Below are positions 11,401-20,400 of a stretch of 64,000 nt of DNA, piece by piece (position 1 is the first letter of the stretch; each line of letters begins with the position of its first letter). Both the position numbers and the translations under genes were made by a program. Location: the NCBI RefSeq assembly GCF_037975245.1, contig NC_092583.1:5801264-5865263 (forward strand), given 5' to 3'. The notes beneath the pieces are model-generated. The model was not told the DNA's origin. It made no database searches and was given only the letters and a program-made list of their open reading frames with translations. This stretch comes from Apostichopus japonicus. Lineage: Eukaryota > Echinodermata > Holothuroidea > Aspidochirotida > Stichopodidae.

Positions 11401-14400
11401 ATTTCGAGTAGACTGTGTCCCGGCCCTGTATATGCACCTAGACCAAGATATTTGTGTATAAGTATAATAGTGAAGCTAATTACGGCCGTGTACGTACGAG
11501 CGGGGAATTGTTACACACAATTCCCTAGTATAGTACGTACGAGCATTACGACTCGGCAATCTAGCTAGCGCTGTATATGTGAACAGTGTACTCGGCTTCA
11601 TACAGTACTGTAGATCAGTGTGTATATATATATTGTACATACTGCTTGTATACTACTGTATCATGTAGATCAGTATCTGTCTACATTGTTTACAGTACTG
11701 GGAGTCGAGTTTCAGTGTGTTGCCATAGGGATGATTTGCACACAGCATTTCGCTCCCATCAAGCGATGCTTCTCTCGGATTCATTGTATAGACCCTTTAA
11801 GGTCAGTAACTGTCATTGTCATTAGACCTGTTGTATTAATGCGATTCATCCTTAAATTTAAGGTCAGTAACTGTCATTGTCATTAGACCTGTTGTATTAA
11901 TGCGATTCATCCTTAAATTTAAGGTCAGTAACTGTCATTGTCATTAGACCTGTTGTATTAATGCGATTCATCCTTAAATTTAAGGTCAGTAACTGTCATT
12001 GTCATTAGACCTGTTGTATTAATGCGATTCATCCTTAAATTTAAGGTCAGTAACTGTCATTGTCATTAGACCTGTTGTATTAATGCGATTCATCCTTAAA
12101 TTTAAGGTCAGTAACTGTCATTGTCATTAGACCTGTTGTATTAATGCGATTCATCCTTAAATTTAAGGTCAGTAACTGTCATTGTCATTAGACCTGTTGT
12201 ATTAATGCGATTCATCCTTAAATTTAAGGTCAGTAACTGTCATTGTCATTAGACCTGTTGTATTAATGCGATTCATCCTTAAATTTAAGGTCAGTAACTG
12301 TCATTGTCATTAGACCTGTTGTATTAATGCGATTCATCCTTAAATTTAAGGTCAGTAACTGTCATTGTCATTAGACCTGTTGTATTAATGCGATTCATCC
12401 TTAAATTTAAGGTCAGTAACTGTCATTGTCATTAGACCTGTTGTATTAATGCGATTCTTCCTTAAATTTAAGGTCAGTAACTGTCATTGTCATTAGACCT
12501 GTTGTATTAATGCGATTCTTCCTTAAATTTAAGGTCAGTAACTGTCATTGTCATTAGACCTGTTGTATTAATGCGATTCATCCTTAAATTTAAGGTCAGT
12601 AACTGTCATTGTCATTAGACCTGTTGTATTAATGCGATTCATCCTTAAATTTAAGGTCAGTAACTGTCATTGTCATTAGACCTGTTGTATTAATGCGATT
12701 CATCCTTAAATTTAAGGTCAGTAACTGTCATTGTCATTAGACCTGTTGTATTAATGCGATTCATCCTTAAATTTAAGGTCAGTAACTGTCATTGTCATTA
12801 GACCTGTTGTATTAATGCGATTCATCCTTAAATTTAAGGTCAGTAACTGTCATTGTCATTAGACTTGTTGTATTAATGCGATTCATCCTTAAATTTAAGG
12901 TCAGTAACTGTCATTGTCATTAGACTTGTTGTATTAATGCGATTCTTCCTTAAATTTAAGGTCAGTAACTGTCATTGTCATTAGACTTGTTGTATTAATG
13001 CGATTCTTCCTTAAATTTAAGGTCAGTAACTGTCATTGTCATTAGACTTGTTGTATTAATGCAATTCATCCTTAAATTTAAGGTCAGTAACTGTCATTGT
13101 CATTAGACTTGTTGTAGTAATGCAATTCTTCCTTATATTTAAGGTCAGTAATTGTCATTGTCATTAGACCTGTTGTATTAATGCAATTCTTCCTTAAATT
13201 TAAGGTCAGTAACTGTCATTGTCATTATACTGTTAGTCACACCTAAGCTTTTTGCTGCACTACTAAGATCAAGTATGTTGTGCACATTCACTTAACAGTA
13301 TTTCACAGTAAAAAAAAAATAATACTCATATTACAACTTCCACAAGGCATTCCTTGAACTTCAGTTTTCCATTGATATCTATTCACCAGCAAACTCATGA
13401 CAGTAACGATGAATTTGAAGTGACTTTACCTGTATTGGAAGATGACTTGATAACAGCCATTGGTGAAGATCTTCAAGATGTAAGTCATAAATTCGAAAAA
13501 CTTTTGAATATATCACAATTGTGGGTATTATAAATGATGTACTAAATATAAATTCAAATAAAATAAATTTCTCAATATCTGTTGATATGTCAACAAACAT
13601 ATACTTATAATATTTATAGCTTGCTGTGCATGTTTTTAGTAACATGTCAGCAGGGGCAGTAGATGAAGAATCTTTTACATGGTAAGTCTTATATGGCACC
13701 TCTGGACCATTTCATGCATGTGGTCAGTATGATTGAAATTTTTGCAGTTGTGGCATCATTTCCCCACAATATCACCCTTCAAAGTAGGTATATAGGCTGC
13801 CATTTGGACATGTGACCAAACACCATGGTAGGGGTATCATGTTGTACCTTGTAGACCACTTGTCAAATACAGGGGGGTATATGATGGTAAAACTATTTAG
13901 GGGTTATTCTATAGCCCACAAGAGGACAGTATATCCATTTCCCTTAACATAAGTCCAGAGCGCATTTCATATCCCATTTTCGGAGTCTTTGTTTACCACC
14001 ATACATTTAGTGTTAATATATATGGCACCAATGCTATCATGGTATAGTAACAAAAGTAACAAAATTATGCATTCTATAAGGGAGGATGCTCCAAATATAT
14101 TTTGCATTGGTTCACTGCAAGCCAAGGGTGGAGGAGGGGTAAAGTGGTGGCTGGAAACAGGGGAAATGTTTTGGAGTGGTGTAACACTATAAATAGGCAC
14201 AGTTATTGGTGAAATACCCAGGAATACTAACTATGACATTAATGTACTGGTTACCAAAGACAAAAGGAAGGGGTCCACACCCCCTCCCCTTACTGCCATG
14301 AAAAACAAAGGGAAATCATTCACAGCCCCCACCCCCAATTGGTGTGTATGTTCACCTCTATATATATTTAGTGTTATCAGATATCGCATTAATGTTTTTA

Positions 14401-17400
14401 AGGTTTAAATCTGGTTTAAAGAAACAAAATTATGCAATCGATATAGGCGGCAGCTCCTGATGTGATTCTGCATGTCAGTGGTTGATGGAGTGGGGGGGGG
14501 GATGGGGTTGTGAATAAGGTTGGTGACTGGGCACAAAGGGGAAAGTGTAATGTTGAAACAGCACAGTATATATAGGCAAAGCTATTGTAGTGAAATTTCC
14601 TTGAATACTAACTTTGATGCAATGTACAGGTAAACCATAGACAATAGGTAGGGCAGGACGCCATGTCCAATTAGCTGCATGCAAAACAAAGGGAACTTAT
14701 TCAGAGTCCTTACAAATGGGGTGTATGTAAACCTCTATATATATATTTATATAGTGTTATCAGATATGGCATTAATGTTTTAAAGGTTTATTTCTGGTGT
14801 AAAGGAAAGAAATGCAATAGATAAGGGAGGCAGCTTCCAATGGTATATTGCATTGCTTCACTTCACGCAATGGTTGGAGGATGGGGAGGTAAGGGTGGGG
14901 CTGGACTCAAGGGAGAAAATGTATCGGAGTTGTGTAACATTATATATAGGCAAAGTTATTGTAGTGATATATCCTACAATACTTACTTTGATGTAATGTA
15001 CAAACAAAAGGAAGGCCAGCACGTCCCCTCCCCTTAAGCAGCATGAAAAAACAAAGAGATATAATTCACAGCCCCCAAAAGTGGGGTGTATGTTAACCTC
15101 TCCATACATTTAGCATATGCAGATATGGCATTAATGTTGTAGGCTGGTCCTAATCTGGTGTGAAAGAAACAAAATGATGCAATTATTAAGGGAAGAAGCT
15201 CCCATTGTGATTTTGCATTGGTTCTCTGCATGCTAGGGGGAGAGGATGGGTAAGGTTGGCCCCTGGACATTAAAGGTAAAATGTTTTGGAGTGGTGTAAC
15301 ATCATATAGGCAAAATTATTTGCGAGATTATCCTGGAATACTAACTTTCAAGTTAATGTGCAGGTAACCCATAGACAACTGGTAAGGCAGCACATCCCAG
15401 GCCTCTCCTTAGTTGCATAAAAAACAAATGGAAATGATTCACAGCCCCCCCCCCAGCACATCCCAGGCCTCTCCTTAGTTGCATAAAAAACAAATGGATA
15501 TGATTCACAGCCCCCCCCCACCCTCACTTCGCAAGTCAGAAAACCCATTTTTCATTTTCAAATGAGAAAAAAATCTCATTTGGAGCACCAAATTGCATCT
15601 AAGGCCAGGTGAAAATGCAAAATTATATACAAAATGGAGTGGGTGGGTTGAAGTGTGCTATATTGCACCAAATTGCATCTGAGGCCACCTGGAAATGCAA
15701 AAAAAATCCAAAGGGGAGGGGGTCACCCCCTCCCGTTAAACCCCTCCCCCAGGCCGGCCATCAGTCTTCAGCCCGCCCACTAAAAATAACTTCCTACGCC
15801 ACTGGATCTATCCCACTGCAAACACTTGTTCGTTGGTTCTTCGGGTACCCAGGGTCCATACCACATACAATGCTTGGAGGAATCATATGGAGACTGGAAT
15901 TTTAGAGTCTCCAATATTTGGTTTGGGATAAAATTAGTGTATCCGATTGTCCATATCATACATGTTATCTTATTTACTTACTCTATAGGGTGTATATGAG
16001 TGTTGGCCATGTGGGAATTTAACTTTCATCCTGAAAAATAGATTTTAAGTGCTATCCATACAGTAGAAATGTTAATGTGCGTGCATTTCCGGCTCCTATT
16101 GGGGATAAATCTTAAGATACACACCCGTCAACGGGGATACTCCGCGAAGCAAGGATATCCCCGATTTTACTCATCAAAATACAGTCAAACGGAGTGTCAA
16201 TAACATGCTCTGAGGTTGTTAGTGAGATCTGAGCATGTTCCCTACTTTCCAGGGTTTAAACGCATTTAGGTGTAAAAAGTGGGCCTGGCATTTTTTCCAT
16301 ACACTGGTGTAAGCCTGTTTCACAACATTCGATTGGCACGCCACAGTTCCCGGGCTCTCCACAGACTGTGTGTACACCGAGGAAGAAACACACAAAGATC
16401 GATCAACCAAATGCAAGTAATTTTTTTTTCAAATTTAAAGGAGACGACTTTATAGTTAGAAATCAGCCGACTGGCATATCAATATTATAAAAAGTACACA
16501 AACTAGCAAATCTAACAACTTAAATAAATAAGGGTAGAGTCGATGCAGCAACTTAGCCTTAATGTTCACGTTAGGCAAGTATGGGCCTAGCTTTAATTTT
16601 AACGTTGCGCAAGGGCGGCGGAACCGGGGGGGAACAGGTGGCACGTGCCCCCCCCACTTTTCCTCAGGTTAAAAATGTGCCCTTTTTCTACAAACAAAAT
16701 TGAGGTGTCTCAAGTTAGCAAGAGGCCAGGGAACCAGAATGAACACTCGGGAAGGGCTGTTTTTGGCCATCAGAGGGGTTTGTAAAACCAAAAATTTTCT
16801 TGTACGCTCCGCGCCAACCGATGGTGGTGCTCCGCTCAGATAGTCGTGCATACAACTTTGCAAATCCTGGCTACGCCCCTGACTTTTAATGAATTTATGT
16901 GGGTCAAACTCAAAGCTATTTCGAATGGAAAAAAAATTGTTAAGATATTAACAAGAAATAAACTCTAATTCGAAAGATTCCTACATTATCAACTAGCATT
17001 ATTTCACCTCATTTTGTCTCAAAAGAAAACTTGTTCCTTGTTTCCCAAGTTGCACATTGGATATTGCAGTGCTAGTATGCATATTTTCCTTGAGAGGGAG
17101 TGGGCATTGATGGAGTGATGTGTATACGCAAATAAGATAATACAATCAGAGTTATAAAGGGTACTAAATATCAGGCTGCATCAGTCAAATCGAATTTCTG
17201 CAAAGTGCCCTTTGATGTCAGTGCCCACCAGGGACGTAGCCAGGGGGGGAGCAGGGGGAGCGACCGCTCCCCCCCTTTCAGTGTCGATTTTTTTTTTTAA
17301 ACTGTTGTTTTTTTAGCATGGTATTTTGTCAGTGCTCTTTTGATCTTGAATACTCGTCAGCTCCGTTAACTCGATTATAATCGTAGTAACATTCACGCCT

Positions 17401-20400
17401 ACTGATTCAACTACTAACTTAGTTTGGCAGATGCAATTAGCTAAATTTAGCCTATAGCCTATTACAAGCCTACAGTTGGCCACTGCGTAATAAAATACAT
17501 ATTGCCTACCTAACCGCACTCTATGGAATGTCACGAACCGTATGCACAACAACGTCGACAACGTTCGTTTTCATCCTTTCTATGATTCGTCCTTAGTTGT
17601 GCACGAACAGCATGTTATGAAGCTAAGCTAGCAATCGTACGTGATACGCACTTCCTTTAAATAATTATTACACTGCTAACGATAACGATATTTGTTTTTA
17701 GGCCACTGCATATCTGGCTATATTATAAAATATGAAAGTTTATATTGTCCATCAGTTAAGTTCGTCAAATGTATTAAAGTCCAGACATTGGACTATAAAC
17801 AAGAATCATCCTACTGGAAAAATTGTAAAAGAGTACTATGTTTGTCTTTCTGATATATTATGTAAAAGAACATGTAAAAGAATTCAAACAGGAAACAAAA
17901 TCTGCTGATAATATGATATCCGTGATCAGGGGCGTAGCCAGTATGTAGCACTGTAGGCCCGGGCCTAGTCTTTTTTTGGCCAAGTTATCTTTTTTAAAAA
18001 CACCCATATTTCAAATCCATAAGTTTGCTGGACGAGTTTAAGAGTCCAGACAGGAATAACTATTGAAATGAACGTAGCAAGAATATGGCTAAATTAGGTG
18101 ACCTAATTTAGGCTGTCATTTCTATCGCATGCCGTTTCATTCAACACTCTACCCGCTGAAAAAGTCTAGAATCCAATCTTGTCAGTTTTTTTAACTTCTA
18201 GTTAAGAACCCGTTTACGCAGATAATATTTCAATTGAGAAAACAGTTGAGAAATTTGCATCAGATGGCAATCGTCGGATAGCTCTCGCCTTCTCTAATAT
18301 TAGGCTAACTTAAACATTTACAGTTGTATCAAAGACAATTACTGGCTATAGTTGTATCAAAGACATTTCTGGCCTATCTATATATGTATCTACAAGTATC
18401 AGCAGTTGAAAAGTAAGACTACTCTGTACATGTACTTTGCTAATTTTAAATACCGAACGATTATGTAGTATTGAATTACGTACTATTTTAACTCGTTTGT
18501 TTTTTTTTGGGTTTAAAAGTGATATTGAATGAGGTGTCTCAAGTTAGCAAGAGGCCATGGAACCAGAATGAACACTCGGGAAGGGCCGTTTCCGGCCATC
18601 TGGGGGGTTTGTAAAACCAAAAATTTTCTTGTACGCTCCGCGCCAACCGATGGGGGCGCTCCGCTCAGATAGTCGTGCCTACAATTTTGAAAATCCATAT
18701 CAGTCGCAAAGAGTGCTCCCCCCCTTTCAAATTCCTGGCTACGTCGCTGGTGCCCACCCAGATTAAAAGTGCTTCCGCCGCCCTTGACGTTGCGGTACAC
18801 CATCAAGTGCCTTTTTAAGTCAGCTACAATTGAACCAAGAGGGGTTTTCAGGTAGAACTTATATTAACAGAAGATAAAATGTATCAATTGGTCAACATGT
18901 CATTTTCTTAGATTTTACATGTTTCACTGGGATCCAAAGGAAGTTTAATTAACTGCCATGGAATTGTGGACAACCAACGTTACCATCAGTGCATCGCCTC
19001 TCCACATTGACGATCGTGTTATTACTACATGGCTTATGACATAGTTAGACTAAATTAGTACATGCAATGTTACGTATTGTATTTGTGCAGGTGTAGGCCT
19101 ACATGTAGCCTTACTTTTGGTCCAGTCTTCATTCTATGTGTAATTAACACTTAGAATGAAGACTGGACCAAAAGTATAAGGCTACACAATTATCGGAAAA
19201 TGTGTAGCATTAACTAGTCCTTGAAAAGCTGTGTCATTTTAAGTGGAAAATGTTCTACATGGAAAGGAGTGGAAGGGGGGGGGGGAGTCCACAACTACAT
19301 GTATGATGTACAGTATGTTAACACTATTTGGCATCAACTGAAGTTGGCAGAAGACAGTGATTGAAAAATGTAATTAAAAGTTTGCTGTCCATAAATCTTG
19401 GTTGACATTTGAAAATTACATGAGATGTTCAGACAAAAACTATGGTTCTCTACATTGCTAATATGCATGATGAAATCTGTTTCCCTGTACAGTAGCAAAC
19501 ATGCGATTGGCATTGGGCAATGGAAAAAGTCACTGTTATCATACAACCTCTTTTTTATCTCGAGGGGAGGTTGATGAACGATAATATTAGTCCATGTGTC
19601 AAACCAAAATGTTACGGTATGCTGAAATTACAAAATTAGCTAAACTGTCTACAAACGTTGTCTGTGGTTTTCTGACATGCGAAGCAAGGGGGCGAGATGA
19701 TACTTCCGCCCCCCATATTGTTCACAGCTCCCCCGGTTTCTACGCCCTTGCCCTCACCAATAACCATAAACTGATTTTATTTACTGCAGGTAGCGGAGTC
19801 GTAACAGATCCCTTCTTTGAAAAGGGGGAATTTCTCTTACAATACAGTGGAAATTTGCTTAGGACTACATAAGGAGATTAGCTGGAAAATGAAATACATC
19901 TGGGTTCAGATTCTTCATCAAGGGCAAGGAACATTGGTAAGGCATTGGGTATTGTGAGAAGTGTATATACAAAGTCATGTTAAGTTCAAGGTTATTTTTT
20001 GTTACTTTTTTCCTAGCAATCCGTAGTTGAAAGAATCTATGAGTTTTATTTTCATACTCGGGAGTCTACAGTTAGTCTTTGTCCCAGAAGGACTTATTTT
20101 AGGAGTTCTCATTTCTTTCGGCCCTTTATTGTTAAATCGTTTCTTCTATTGTTCTTGATTTGGAATCCAAATACTTCAGTAAAATCTATCACTCCCAGAT
20201 GAATTTAAGGCAGGAAAACCCTGGAATTCCCTGGAATATAAGCCAGGAAAAGCCTGGATTTAACCCAGGGAAATCTGGGGAAATTCCTGGGTTTGAAAAT
20301 GGTAATTTGGAAAGGAAAAGCCTGGTAAAGCCTGGTTTATATAACTCATTTAGAGCCAGGTTAAGGCCGGACAAGCCTGGATGGTTAACCCAGGTGTACC

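Larger units (their letters stand above)
5099..11796. mobile_element. 6.7-kb TTAA-flanked DNA transposon inside the 61-bp satellite
   Basis: The termini are AGGGGCTATACAATGAATCC at 5099-5118 and its inverse, with one mismatch, at 11777-11796. TTAA lies directly outside each end (5095-5098 and 11797-11800). Deleting the segment plus one TTAA restores CCTTAAATTTAAGG, the palindrome of the satellite unit, which is strong evidence for insertion. TTAA duplication is known for piggyBac and Kolobok elements. The element carries convergent coding remnants: transposase-like exons on the minus strand (7910-8547) and a P2X7-C-like domain on the plus strand (6819-7100). A Kolobok-like identity is my preferred inference. 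Confidence 0.8.

Noticed and set aside
11586-11886. Open frames at the edge of the 61-bp satellite
   Set aside because: They cross the transposon terminus into the satellite and have no motif.
3961-13229. A CRISPR array
   Set aside because: Units are contiguous with no unique spacers, and the genome is eukaryotic.
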